A DNA stretch of 64,000 nucleotides from Gordonia prachuapensis (lineage in GTDB: Bacteria > Actinomycetota > Actinomycetes > Mycobacteriales > Mycobacteriaceae): positions 124,001-188,000 of the forward strand of contig NZ_JAZDUE010000010.1 in the NCBI RefSeq assembly GCF_036350515.1, in the 5' to 3' direction. Positions 8,058 to 16,170 of the stretch are shown one piece after another. The translations under genes and the position numbers were made by a program. How positions within the stretch are numbered: the stretch's first letter is position 1; the number at the start of each line of letters is the position of its first letter. The notes under the pieces were generated by a model. The model did not search any database, was not told the origin of the DNA, and saw only the letters and a list, made by a program, of their open reading frames with translations.

Positions 8058-9685
8058 CCGCGGTGGCCGCTACCGGCACCGAGGTGCGCCGCCCCCGGGC
8101 CGACGTCTCCGGGATGGCGGCGATGCTCCGCCTGCAACTGCGCACGGGGTGGAAGGTCTACCTGGCGTGGGTGCTCGGGGTCGTCGCCGGGTACGTCGTC
8201 ACGCTGATCGCCATCGATCGCACCTACGGCACGCCGGAGCTGCTGGCCACCTACGGCGCAACGGTCGGCGACGACGCGGCCATCGCGGCGATCAACGGGA
8301 CACCGTACGGCGCGGACAACCTCGGTGGCGTGGTCGCCAACGAGTTCGCGTTCATCGCCGCGGCGGCGTTCCCGCTGATGGCCACCCACCTCGTCGTGCG
8401 GTTCACCCGCACCCCGGAGGAATCCGGGCTGCTGGAACTGATGCGTTCGCGAGCGGTCGCGTCCTGGGCGCCGCATGTGGCGGCCGTCGTCGGCGCGCTC
8501 GTCGCGTTCGCACTCACGGCGGTGGGCATGTTCATCGCGCTGCTGGCGCTGGGGGTAGCCGCCGATCGTGGTCTGCTGTACGTGATCTCGCTGTTCCTGC
8601 TCGGCGCGGTGTGGACGGGCATCGCTCTGTGTGGCGCGCAGTGGCAGCGGCGGGCCCGCCGGGTCTACTCCGTGAGCATGGTGTTGCTCGGCCTGGCCTA
8701 CATCACCCGCGCGATCGGCGACGTCGGCGACAATGCGTGGAAGTGGTTGTCGCCGTTGGCGTGGCAGCAGGAGACGCGACCATTTGCCGACGACCCACGA
8801 TGGTGGCCGGTACTGCTGGCCGCGGCTGTCGCGGCCACTCTCGTCGCGGTCGGCGTCCGGGCCGCGGCCACCCGCGATCTCGGCTCGGGTCTGCTCGCCA
8901 CGCGCCCGGGTCCCGCACGCGCGGCCGAGCGCACCCGGTCGGTCACCCGTCGGGTGATCGGTGAGCACCGCGGTTCGGTCATCGGGTGGTCGGTCGGCGG
9001 ATTCGCGGTGGCCGTCGTGTTCGGCGGCCTCGCGCAGGAGGTCGCCGACGCCATCGCCGCCAACCCGCAGCTCAGTGCGGCTTTCGGCGGCAACGACTCC
9101 TTCGGCATCGACACCTACCTCGCGCTGACGATGGCGATCCTCGCGTTGATGGCCGGCGGCTACGTCATCTCCGCGGCCGGCCGGATGCGCGCCGACGAGC
9201 AGACTGGTCTGCTGGAAGTGGTACTCGCCCAGTCGGTGTCGCGTGGTCGGTGGATGGGGACACACCTCACGGTCGTGGCGTCGGGCCTGATCCTGGTGCT
9301 GCTCGTGCCCAGTCTGGGACTCGGTGTGGTGGCCGCGATCCAGCTCGACGACGCCGGCGAGATCGGCGACAACCTGCTCGCGGGGATCGCCTATCTGCCG
9401 GCCGTCGCGGTGTTCGGCGCGCTGACGGCGGCGTTGTTCGGCTGGCGGCCCCGGGCACAACCGATCGTGTGGGCACTCCTCGGCTACGCCACGTTCATCG
9501 CATTCCTCGGCGGCAGTCTCGACTGGCCGGACTGGATTCTGCGCGCCTCACCGCTCTACTCGGTCGGTGCGGTCCCCGCCGCCGACGCGTCGATCCCGGG
9601 AGTCGTCACCCTGGCGGTGCTCGCGGCGGTCCTCGTCGCCGGCGGGCTGGTCGGCTTCCGGCGGCGCGACGTGCCACATCCGTGA
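8054..9685 (+). CDS. ABC transporter permease (tetronasin/multidrug exporter type)
   Basis: A 543-residue membrane protein with two halves of about six transmembrane helices each. The first begins LRLQLRTGWKVYLAWVLGVVAGYVV, the second begins EHRGSVIGWSVGGFAVAVVF. This pseudo-duplicated architecture is typical of exporter permeases partnered with one soluble ATPase. The start overlaps the ATPase stop by 4 bp. There is no separate binding protein, which supports export rather than import. The substrate cannot be inferred. Confidence 0.9.
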   Translation: MTAVAATGTEVRRPRADVSGMAAMLRLQLRTGWKVYLAWVLGVVAGYVVTLIAIDRTYGTPELLATYGATVGDDAAIAAINGTPYGADNLGGVVANEFAFIAAAAFPLMATHLVVRFTRTPEESGLLELMRSRAVASWAPHVAAVVGALVAFALTAVGMFIALLALGVAADRGLLYVISLFLLGAVWTGIALCGAQWQRRARRVYSVSMVLLGLAYITRAIGDVGDNAWKWLSPLAWQQETRPFADDPRWWPVLLAAAVAATLVAVGVRAAATRDLGSGLLATRPGPARAAERTRSVTRRVIGEHRGSVIGWSVGGFAVAVVFGGLAQEVADAIAANPQLSAAFGGNDSFGIDTYLALTMAILALMAGGYVISAAGRMRADEQTGLLEVVLAQSVSRGRWMGTHLTVVASGLILVLLVPSLGLGVVAAIQLDDAGEIGDNLLAGIAYLPAVAVFGALTAALFGWRPRAQPIVWALLGYATFIAFLGGSLDWPDWILRASPLYSVGAVPAADASIPGVVTLAVLAAVLVAGGLVGFRRRDVPHP

Positions 9686-9711
9686 CACGCCGCCCCGCCG
9701 GGACGTCGGTG

Positions 9712-9756
9712 CGCCCTTCGTGACACCCCTCCGCAGGCTCCGGGGTTCCTCAGGGG
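9712..9756. repeat. Dispersed repeat family R2, copy 2 (inverted)
   Basis: GCCCTTCGTGACACCCCTCC...GGTTCCTCAGGGG lies in the 87-bp gap between two convergent genes. Read in reverse it matches the CCTGAGGA...TCACGAAGGG ends of copies at 20-64 and 14551-14643. The middle contains a short CCGGAG/CTCCGG-type inverted repeat that may fold as a bidirectional terminator. Confidence 0.55.
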
Positions 9757-9772
9757 TCGGTGGGTGAACTTC

Positions 9773-11785
9773 TTAGAACTCCCCGCCCGCGCAGAACGTC
9801 AGGTAGCTCGGGTGACGCGGGTCGAGCACCAGCCGCTGACGGCGGCCGCGTGCCTTGATCAGGTCGGGTACCACGGTGAGATACCGCGGGAAGCTGGCCG
9901 CGTACACGTCGACTCGCAGTCGATGGCCCGCTTCGAGGACGGCGTCGGTCGGCACCAGGTCGACGTCGATGCGCACCGGTTCGTCTGCCGGGACCGGCAG
10001 CTTGCGCTTGCGCGAGAGATAGTGGTGCGCGGAGAGCAGGCTGCCGTCGGCGGTGTAGGTGGACTGCGAGCGGTCGACGGCCCGATTCGATGCGGACAGC
10101 GCCCCGTTGGTCAGCACCGTCGACGTGCCGTCGGGTGCGACGTCGTTCACCGTCACCGCCCAGATCGCCTCGTGCGCGGTGGTGGCGACGTTGAGCCGCA
10201 GATTCATCGGACCGCTGATCGTGGTCGACTCCGACACCGCCTCGGTGGTGAACGACAACCCGCCGCGCTCCTGATAGCGGGCGTCGACGGTGAAGGACTT
10301 GCCGAGTGCGATCGCCGCGCCCGCGGTCACCTGCGACATGTCGCGCGACACCGCGCCGCGCACGTCCGGCTGCACGTGCAGCGACGTCTGGTGATCGACC
10401 GGTTCCCGACGCAACGTGCCGTCGTGCACGGCGTGCTCGGCCGACCCCGACGGGGCGGCGCTCAGGTAGAGGCGCTGCGGCCGCACCCCGGGCCGGGGGA
10501 AACTCGGCCCGGACGTCCACGAACCGCCCTGCTGCCGCATGGTGACCGGCCCGTAGTACTCGACACCGTTGCGATGGCCCTTGAGCCACCGGTCGAACCA
10601 GGCCCGCTCCAGTACGTCGAGTCGGGGTGGCGAGCTCTTGTCGCCATAGCCGGAGCCGACGTCGACGTGATAGCCGTCGCCGACGAGCATCTGCTTACGG
10701 CCCGGCTCCATCTGCAGTCGCTCATAGATACCGGTGGCGCTGCGGCCGAACAGGTCGTGCCAGGCACCGACGGTGAACGTGGGTGCCTCGATACGATCCA
10801 CCTGCGGATCACGTTCGTCGAAGTACGGGTCGTCGAAGATGCGGTCGTCGCGGGCGGTGAGGAAGCCCCACATCAGCGAGCCGATCTCGGTGGCGGGCGA
10901 CTTGATCCGGTCCCGCGCCCAGCGCAGCGTGTCGCCGCGCAACACGTCCCGGATCGGGCTGCTCGGGTTGGGCACCCACTTGAGCAGGTTCACCACCGAC
11001 AGCCAGGCAGGGATGAACGCCGACGGCATCCCGCCGGTGATGTAGATGTCGCGGACGATGTCGTCGCAGCCCTCGACCGCGAAGACGGCCTTCAGAGCAG
11101 GTGGTCGTTTGTCGGCGGCCTGCAGCGAATTGATCGCCGAGTACGACCAGCCGGCGAGCCCCACGCTGCCGTCGCACCAGTCCTGGTCGGCGGTCCAGTC
11201 GATGATCTCGACCGAGTCCTGCTGTTCACGTTCGCCGAGGATTTGCCATTTGCCCTGGCTGGCGCCGGTGCCGCGGACGTCGACGATCACCTGCACGTAG
11301 CCGCTTCGCACCAGGTTGCGGTTGACGCCGAACACGTCGAACACGCCGCCGGACAGGGTCTTGGTCAGCGTGGTGAGGCCTTCGAGGCCGGTTCCGGTGC
11401 CGTCCACCGACGCCGACGCGGTGCGCAGCGCCTTGCCGAGCACCGGTGCGTGCAGGGTGTGGTCGAGGACGTCGACGGCGAGCCGGTTGTAGGGGTTGAT
11501 GTTGACGACGGCGGGATACGGGGTGAGGACGGTCTGCCCGAAACGGTTGGCCGGCCGCACCACGGTCGCCCGCAGCCGGACGCCGTCGCTCATGGTGAGC
11601 ACGACGTCACGCTGGATCGACACGCGGGGATAGAGCGGCTTGCCGTCGACCTGCTCGCGCCAGCGGATGGCGTCGGCGCCGCCGGTGGGATCACCGAGCG
11701 GGAGCGACCCGAAATGCGGGGCGCCTATCCGGCCCGTTCGGCGTCGCGGGGCCGTGGCGTGGTCGTGGTCCAATCGGTACGTCAT
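9773..11785 (-). CDS. CocE/NonD-family serine hydrolase (X-Pro dipeptidyl-peptidase-like)
   Basis: A 670-residue alpha/beta hydrolase with the S15/CocE layout. The N-terminal part carries RDVVLTMSDGVRLRATVVRP and the strand VIVDVRGTGASQG. The nucleophile elbow is GLAGWSYSA (Ser in the GWSYS context). An Asp/His region follows, and then a C-terminal jelly-roll (PMNLRLNVATTAHEAIWAVTVNDV). Family members hydrolyse esters or amides such as cocaine, glutaryl-7-ACA or proline peptides; the natural substrate here is unknown. No signal peptide is seen. The first methionine (MTYRLDHDH) is used. It lies downstream of GH76 in the same direction, but a long hairpin separates them. Confidence 0.88.
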   Translation of the reverse strand: MTYRLDHDHATAPRRRTGRIGAPHFGSLPLGDPTGGADAIRWREQVDGKPLYPRVSIQRDVVLTMSDGVRLRATVVRPANRFGQTVLTPYPAVVNINPYNRLAVDVLDHTLHAPVLGKALRTASASVDGTGTGLEGLTTLTKTLSGGVFDVFGVNRNLVRSGYVQVIVDVRGTGASQGKWQILGEREQQDSVEIIDWTADQDWCDGSVGLAGWSYSAINSLQAADKRPPALKAVFAVEGCDDIVRDIYITGGMPSAFIPAWLSVVNLLKWVPNPSSPIRDVLRGDTLRWARDRIKSPATEIGSLMWGFLTARDDRIFDDPYFDERDPQVDRIEAPTFTVGAWHDLFGRSATGIYERLQMEPGRKQMLVGDGYHVDVGSGYGDKSSPPRLDVLERAWFDRWLKGHRNGVEYYGPVTMRQQGGSWTSGPSFPRPGVRPQRLYLSAAPSGSAEHAVHDGTLRREPVDHQTSLHVQPDVRGAVSRDMSQVTAGAAIALGKSFTVDARYQERGGLSFTTEAVSESTTISGPMNLRLNVATTAHEAIWAVTVNDVAPDGTSTVLTNGALSASNRAVDRSQSTYTADGSLLSAHHYLSRKRKLPVPADEPVRIDVDLVPTDAVLEAGHRLRVDVYAASFPRYLTVVPDLIKARGRRQRLVLDPRHPSYLTFCAGGEF

Positions 11786-11844
11786 GGTGCATCACCCTGC
11801 CTCCGGGGCGAGACCCACCGATCTATCGCGGGCGTCGTCGCCGG

Positions 11845-11879
11845 CTCGTCGTCGACACCTGCGGTGTGTCGACGACGAG
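11845..11879 (-). terminator. Hairpin between the GH76 and CocE-like genes
   Basis: A perfect 14-bp inverted repeat (CTCGTCGTCGACAC at 11845-11858 and its complement at 11866-11879) with a 7-base loop. It follows the GH76 stop (minus strand) and precedes the CocE-like start by about 60 bp. No T tract follows. It is a plausible terminator for GH76, although an operator role cannot be excluded. Confidence 0.55.
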
Positions 11880-11956
11880 GTGAGACCCACACCATAGGTG
11901 TGGCGTTCGTCACCTCGCCGGACGAGGATAGCTGAGCGCCGATATCGGATCGCTAA

Positions 11957-13165
11957 CTAGGGGGCGTCGGTTTCATCATGCTCGCGTGACCCGAGTTCGA
12001 TGGCGGCCGCCGCTTCGAGCACCATCCAGGCGGACAACTGGACCGACAGATCTCGTTCCGGCACCTCCGACGAGTGCACTGCACCACCGATGAGCTGGGC
12101 TTTTCCGCCGCCGACCGACGGTGGGTGCGCGGGTGTGCGCCAGTCGGGACCGAACACGGGCCCGCTCTCGGTGTCATAACGGTGCGTCCAGGCCGCGTCC
12201 GCGCTCGTCGTGACAAGCGCGGTCGCACGACGGCGGAGTCCGTCGGTTGCAGGACCTCGTGGCAGATCCGTGGCGACCAACGCCAGGTATCGGGCCAGAA
12301 TCCCGGAGAACAGGCCACCGTCGCCGCCGCCCGCTCCGGGGATCACACCGTCGTCACACAGGCGCGTCTCCACCGCGCCCAGCAGTCGGTCGAGACGGTC
12401 GGCGTGAACGGGCTCCCCGGTCAGTCGAAGCAGTTCGAGTTCGGTGCCCAGGACCACGCCCTGGCAGTAGGTGTAGATGGCGGTGACCCGCTCGAAGCCG
12501 CCCCCGGCGAGAGGTTTGACCCCGTCGATCACCAGATGGGAGTCGTCGTCGACCAGGGTGTGGTCCATCCAGTCGGCCATCGCCGTCGCCCGCTCGACCT
12601 CGCCGGCACGCGCCAGCAGGATGGCCGCCGGGCCGTTGGCGGGGGCGTTGAAGAACACGTCGGGCTTTCGCCACGGGATGCCGCCGCCGCGCGCCGGCAT
12701 CCATGCCTCGACCATCTGAGTGACCAGCGTGGCGAGCCCATCGTCGTACGTCAGACCCAGATGCCGGTCGGCCCGTTCGATCGCCAGTCCGAGCCAGGCC
12801 ATGTCGTCGTAGTAGTTGTTCGTCCAGCGCCCGAGATTGCGCAGGCGGATGCCGCGCAGCAGACGATCGACGTCGTCGGCCAGGGTGGCGCAGCGGTGGA
12901 TCGCGGCGTCGACGAGCAGGTCGACGACATGGGCCTGCCACCAGTAATGCCAGCTACCTGCCACCATGGGCAGGCGTCCCGACGGCCATGCGATCCGCGC
13001 CAAACGGGTCCCCGGGAGGTAGGCAAGCTGCCTCAGGTGGCGGTCGGTGATGGCATCGGCGGCACGAGCTGCGCGCTCGTCGGCCTGGCCCCGCCCGGGC
13101 ATCTCCGACGACGATTTGGATGCGTCACCCACGGTCAGGTAGCCTATTCGCTTGGTGTGGCACAC
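11957..13165 (-). CDS. Glycoside hydrolase family 76 protein (putative endo-alpha-1,6-mannanase)
   Basis: A product of up to 402 residues with an (alpha/alpha)6-barrel look. The adjacent catalytic aspartates of GH76 appear as NNYYDDMAW (about residues 117-124), and SWHYWWQAHVVDLLVDA and TYCQGVVLGTELELL are also family-like. GH76 enzymes cleave alpha-1,6-mannan; in mycolata a lipomannan/lipoarabinomannan-related role is plausible but is inference. No signal peptide is obvious, so the enzyme may be cytoplasmic. The start is uncertain: GTG at 13165, GTG at 13132 or ATG at 13102 are all possible, with no strong ribosome binding site. It is divergent from the rplJ leader. Confidence 0.85.
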   Translation of the reverse strand: MCHTKRIGYLTVGDASKSSSEMPGRGQADERAARAADAITDRHLRQLAYLPGTRLARIAWPSGRLPMVAGSWHYWWQAHVVDLLVDAAIHRCATLADDVDRLLRGIRLRNLGRWTNNYYDDMAWLGLAIERADRHLGLTYDDGLATLVTQMVEAWMPARGGGIPWRKPDVFFNAPANGPAAILLARAGEVERATAMADWMDHTLVDDDSHLVIDGVKPLAGGGFERVTAIYTYCQGVVLGTELELLRLTGEPVHADRLDRLLGAVETRLCDDGVIPGAGGGDGGLFSGILARYLALVATDLPRGPATDGLRRRATALVTTSADAAWTHRYDTESGPVFGPDWRTPAHPPSVGGGKAQLIGGAVHSSEVPERDLSVQLSAWMVLEAAAAIELGSREHDETDAP

Positions 13166-13317
13166 AACCGTGTGCCGTATCGGTTCAACCAGAGACCGTC
13201 GGTCATCGGGTACTCCCGATCGAAGGTCCGGCTCACGTCATCGAGGTGGCGACAGGGTCGGCGGCCCGCGCAGGGAGAACGAGGAACGACAGTACGGCGG
13301 TGGCCGTGCTGATGTCG

Positions 13318-13402
13318 CGCCCCGGACCTCTGCGTGCCGGGGCGTTTGTCGTTTCGACGGCTGTTTCCCGCCTCTTCGGCTCCGGTTGGGTCTGAACCCA
13401 AC
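13318..13402 (+). promoter_or_regulatory. L10 leader-like region upstream of rplJ
   Basis: Two hairpins precede rplJ. The first is CGCCCCGG (13318-13325) with CCGGGGCG (13337-13344), followed by TTTGTCGTTT, which resembles an attenuator. The second is GTTGGGT (13385-13391) with ACCCAAC (13396-13402) around a CTGA loop, 26 bases before the ATG. Ribosomal protein L10-(L12)4 binds such leaders to autoregulate rplJL in many bacteria. The position fits; specific binding is inferred. Confidence 0.6.
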
Positions 13403-13428
13403 TCTAGTGATGAGAGAGGAGGCGAAGT

Positions 13429-13959
13429 ATGGCCAAGTCCGAAAAGGTCGCCGCTGTTGCGGAGATCGCCGAGCAGTTCAAGGGCTCATCGGCGGCGGTT
13501 GTCACGGAATACCGTGGCCTGTCCGTCAGCCAGATCACCGAACTGCGTCGTTCGCTCGGTGAGGGCGCAACCTACTCCGTCGCCAAGAACACCCTGGTGA
13601 AGCGTGCCGCAGCAGATGCGGGCGTTGAGGGACTCGACGAGCTGTTCAGCGGACCGACCGCGATCGCCTTCATCGAAGGCGAGCCGGTGATGGCCGCGAA
13701 GGCGATCAAGAACTTCGCCAAGGACAACAAGGCACTCGTGGTCAAGGGCGGGTACATGGACGGCCGCGCGCTGTCCGTGGGCGAGATCGAACAGATCGCC
13801 GACCTGGAGACCCGTGAGGTTCTGTTGGCCAAGCTCGCCGGTGCCATGAAGGGCAACTTGGCAAAGGCTGCCGGCCTGTTCAACCAGCCGGCTTCGCAGG
13901 TGGCGCGCCTGGCCGCGGCCCTGCAGGAGAAGAAGAACGAAGCCGGCGAGACCGAGTAA
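13429..13959 (+). CDS. rplJ: 50S ribosomal protein L10
   Basis: L10 anchors the L7/L12 dimers to the ribosome stalk base. The 176-residue product begins MAKSEKVAAVAEIAEQFKGS and contains VVTEYRGLSVSQITELRR and the rRNA-binding YSVAKNTLVKRAA. Its C-terminal helix (QVARLAAALQEKKNEA) is the L12-binding segment. ATG with GAGGAGG upstream. Expression is probably autoregulated through the leader hairpins at 13318-13402. It forms an operon with rplL. Confidence 0.98.
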   Translation: MAKSEKVAAVAEIAEQFKGSSAAVVTEYRGLSVSQITELRRSLGEGATYSVAKNTLVKRAAADAGVEGLDELFSGPTAIAFIEGEPVMAAKAIKNFAKDNKALVVKGGYMDGRALSVGEIEQIADLETREVLLAKLAGAMKGNLAKAAGLFNQPASQVARLAAALQEKKNEAGETE

Positions 13960-13991
13960 TTCGGCCCCGCTGCACACAAGCAATCCCCGAA

Positions 13992-14020
13992 CCGTACGGG
14001 GATGAACCACCCCCGTACGG
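13992..14020 (+). promoter_or_regulatory. Hairpin in the rplJ-rplL spacer
   Basis: A perfect 10-bp inverted repeat, CCGTACGGGG (13992-14001) and CCCCGTACGG (14011-14020), with a 9-base loop, ends 23 bases before the rplL ATG. It could slow or process the transcript, or affect the higher L12 yield (four or six copies per ribosome). No T tract follows, so full termination seems unlikely. The function is inferred. Confidence 0.6.
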
Positions 14021-14043
14021 GGACTGACAGGAAGGACGCCACC

Positions 14044-14436
14044 ATGGCGAAGCTCACCGCTGACGAGCTCATCGATCAGTTCAAGGAACTGACCCTGCTG
14101 GAGCTCAGCGATTTCGTGAAGAAGTTCGAAGAGGTCTTCGAGGTCACCGCTGCCGCTCCGGTCGCCGTCGCCGCTGCCGGTGCTCCGGCTGCCGGTGGTG
14201 CCGCTGAGGCCGCCGCCGAGCAGGACGAGTTCGACGTCGTGCTCGAGGGCGCGGGCGACAAGAAGATCCAGGTCATCAAGGTGGTCCGCGAGATCGTCTC
14301 CGGCCTGGGCCTGAAGGAAGCCAAGGACCTCGTCGAGGGTGCCCCGAAGGCTCTCCTGGAGAAGGTCGACAAGGAAGCCGCCGAGGCTGCCAAGGCCAAG
14401 CTCGAAGAGGCCGGCGCTCAGGTTTCGGTCAAGTGA
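14044..14436 (+). CDS. rplL: 50S ribosomal protein L7/L12
   Basis: The multi-copy stalk protein that recruits translation factors. The 130-residue product has the N-terminal dimerisation helix (MAKLTADELIDQFKELTLLELSDF), an Ala/Pro/Gly-rich hinge around residues 38-60, and a C-terminal domain with KKIQVIKVVREIVSGLGLKEA and the closing EEAGAQVSVK. ATG follows CAGGAAGGACGCC. The open frame extends 14 codons upstream, into the intergenic hairpin. A terminator follows the gene. Confidence 0.98.
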   Translation: MAKLTADELIDQFKELTLLELSDFVKKFEEVFEVTAAAPVAVAAAGAPAAGGAAEAAAEQDEFDVVLEGAGDKKIQVIKVVREIVSGLGLKEAKDLVEGAPKALLEKVDKEAAEAAKAKLEEAGAQVSVK

Positions 14437-14485
14437 CCTCAGGTCTCTGACCGAGCAAGACCCCACGCTCTCAACGAGCGTCACG

Positions 14486-14518
14486 AAAGGCCCCGAGCCC
14501 AATGGACTCGGGGCCTTT
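14486..14518 (+). terminator. Intrinsic terminator after rplL
   Basis: A perfect 12-bp stem AAAGGCCCCGAG (14486-14497) with CTCGGGGCCTTT (14507-14518), followed by TTG. This is a classical terminator. It closes the rplJL operon before the Mce region. Confidence 0.92.
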
Positions 14519-14550
14519 TGGTGCATCTGGCGTGAGTAGGTTTCCTACTG

Positions 14551-14643
14551 CTCCCTGAGGAATCCCGGAGCGCTAGCGGAGGGATGTCACGAAGGGGCCC
14601 TTCGAGACACTCGGCTAGCGCCTCGTTCCTCAGGGATCGGGGG
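14551..14643. repeat. Dispersed repeat family R2, copy 3 (composite with an R1 core)
   Basis: Begins CTCCCTGAGGAATCC, includes GCGCTAGCGGAGGGATGTCACGAAGGGGCC, and ends TCGGCTAGCGCCTCG followed by TTCCTCAGGGATC. The two ends are inverted copies of CCTGAGGAA, so the whole could fold into a long imperfect hairpin. The TCGGCTAGCGCCTCG segment equals the palindromic core of family R1, linking the two families. Confidence 0.6.
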
Positions 14644-14779
14644 GCGACGGGCGGCACAGGTGATGCCGGCGGACACGGGTTGGCCCTGAGGGCTGCGTAT
14701 CCCCAGGGTCGGGGATTGTGATCACGGGCGCACTTTTGCGATCGGGGTGGCATCGACTACGCTCATCCAGCGAGCCAAG

Positions 14780-14793
14780 TTACCGGCGGGTAA
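14780..14793. promoter_or_regulatory. Palindromic operator-like site TTACC-N4-GGTAA upstream of mceG
   Basis: TTACCGGCGGGTAA is a perfect 5-4-5 palindrome, 170 bp before the mceG start in the 444-bp gap that holds the Mce promoter. Similar sites occur in arrays at 49847-49890 and 50814-50857. It looks like a site for a dimeric repressor of TetR size. The regulator is not identified. The rest of the gap (14644-14962) shows no gene. Confidence 0.55.
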
Positions 14794-14962
14794 GGGCGGG
14801 CGATCGGCCTCGGGGGAGTTCGGTCAACCGTCCAGGATTGTGGCGCGCACACATGTGAGCTGCTGAGGGTCTCGGCTACAGTGACCCCAACCACAATTGT
14901 CGCCGGTACGTGTGTGGTCACACCGACCGCCGCAGGGGGCAGCGAATGTCTGGGAGGATGCA

Positions 14963-16168
14963 GTGGGTGTAGAGGTCAGCGTCGAGGGGCTCACCAAGTC
15001 GTTCGGATCGCAGAACATCTGGCGCGACGTCACGATGACGCTCCCCAAGGGGGAGGTGTCGGCCCTGCTGGGTCCGTCGGGTACCGGCAAGTCGGTGTTC
15101 CTGAAGACTCTGATCGGTCTGCTCCACCCCGAGCAGGGATCGGTGGTCATCGACGGCACCGACATCACCAAGTGCTCGGCCAAGGAACTCTACGAGATCC
15201 GCAAGCTGTTCGGCGTCCTCTTCCAGGACGGCGCACTGTTCGGCTCGATGAGCCTCTACGACAACATCGCCTTCCCGCTTCGTGAGCACACGAAGAAGAA
15301 GGAAGACGAAGTCCGCGACATCGTGATGGAGAAGATCGACCTGGTCGGTCTGGCCGGCGCCGAGGACAAGCTGCCCGGTGAGATCTCCGGCGGTATGCGC
15401 AAGCGCGCCGGCCTTGCCCGCGCCCTGGTGCTCGACCCGCAGATCATCCTCTGCGACGAGCCGGACTCGGGTCTGGATCCCGTTCGTACCGCGTACATCT
15501 CGCAGCTGTTGATCGACATCAACGCGCAGATCGACGCGACGATCCTGATCGTCACGCACAACATCAACATCGCCCGGACCATCCCGGACAACATCGGCAT
15601 GCTGTTCCGCAAGGAACTGGTCATGTTCGGTCCGCGCGAGCAGCTGCTGACGTCCGAGCAGCCTGTGGTCAAGCAGTTCCTCTCCGGTGACCGTTTCGGT
15701 CCGATCGGCATGTCCGAGGAGAAGGACGAGGCCGTCCAGAAGCAGGAAGAGGCCATGCAGGCCGCCGGCATCGGCGGTGGCGGCACCAAGGACGACTTCT
15801 CCGAGATCATCCCGCAGGTGCAGCCCAATCCGGGCATGCCCGAACGCAAGGCCATCGCGCGCCACCGCGAGCGGGTGCACGAGCTGCTGCACACCCTGCC
15901 GCCGAACGCGCAGGACGCCATCCGGCGCAGCATGGAGGAAGAAGACCGGATGCGCGATGAAATGCAGGCACACCACGACGAGCAGCAGACCGTCGCCGTG
16001 GGTGCCGGACAGGGGTCGGGGGAATGGACCTCTGCCGGAGGCGACGACTACCCGGGTAGTGACGCGCCGACTCAGAGCTGGGCCACTCCGCCCGTCGGGG
16101 ATGCCACGGTGACCCAGCCCATCGAGACCGGCCGCCACCAGCAGCCCAACGACGGTCGGAGTCAATAA
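14963..16168 (+). CDS. mceG: MceG/Mkl ATPase of the Mce lipid importer
   Basis: A cytoplasmic ATPase that powers Mce transporters. Walker A is GPSGTGKSV, the signature is EISGGMRKRAGLARAL and Walker B is IILCDEPDSGLDP. The N-terminal segment VSVEGLTKSFGSQNIWRDVT is typical of MlaF/Mkl proteins. After the ATPase core (about residue 245) lies a 150-residue tail with a charged helical part (RHRERVHELLHTLPPNAQD) and a low-complexity C-terminus, characteristic of MceG. The GTG at 14963 follows GGGAGG at 5 bases. The gene is 2 bp from yrbEA and heads the operon. M. tuberculosis mkl sits in the same rplL-rpoB neighbourhood but, from memory, without adjacent mce genes. Confidence 0.94.
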   Translation: MGVEVSVEGLTKSFGSQNIWRDVTMTLPKGEVSALLGPSGTGKSVFLKTLIGLLHPEQGSVVIDGTDITKCSAKELYEIRKLFGVLFQDGALFGSMSLYDNIAFPLREHTKKKEDEVRDIVMEKIDLVGLAGAEDKLPGEISGGMRKRAGLARALVLDPQIILCDEPDSGLDPVRTAYISQLLIDINAQIDATILIVTHNINIARTIPDNIGMLFRKELVMFGPREQLLTSEQPVVKQFLSGDRFGPIGMSEEKDEAVQKQEEAMQAAGIGGGGTKDDFSEIIPQVQPNPGMPERKAIARHRERVHELLHTLPPNAQDAIRRSMEEEDRMRDEMQAHHDEQQTVAVGAGQGSGEWTSAGGDDYPGSDAPTQSWATPPVGDATVTQPIETGRHQQPNDGRSQ

Positions 16169-16170
16169 GG

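Noticed and set aside
7016..9460. An 814-codon minus-strand frame opposite the ABC exporter
   Set aside because: Shadow of the ATPase and permease genes, which have clear motifs on the plus strand.
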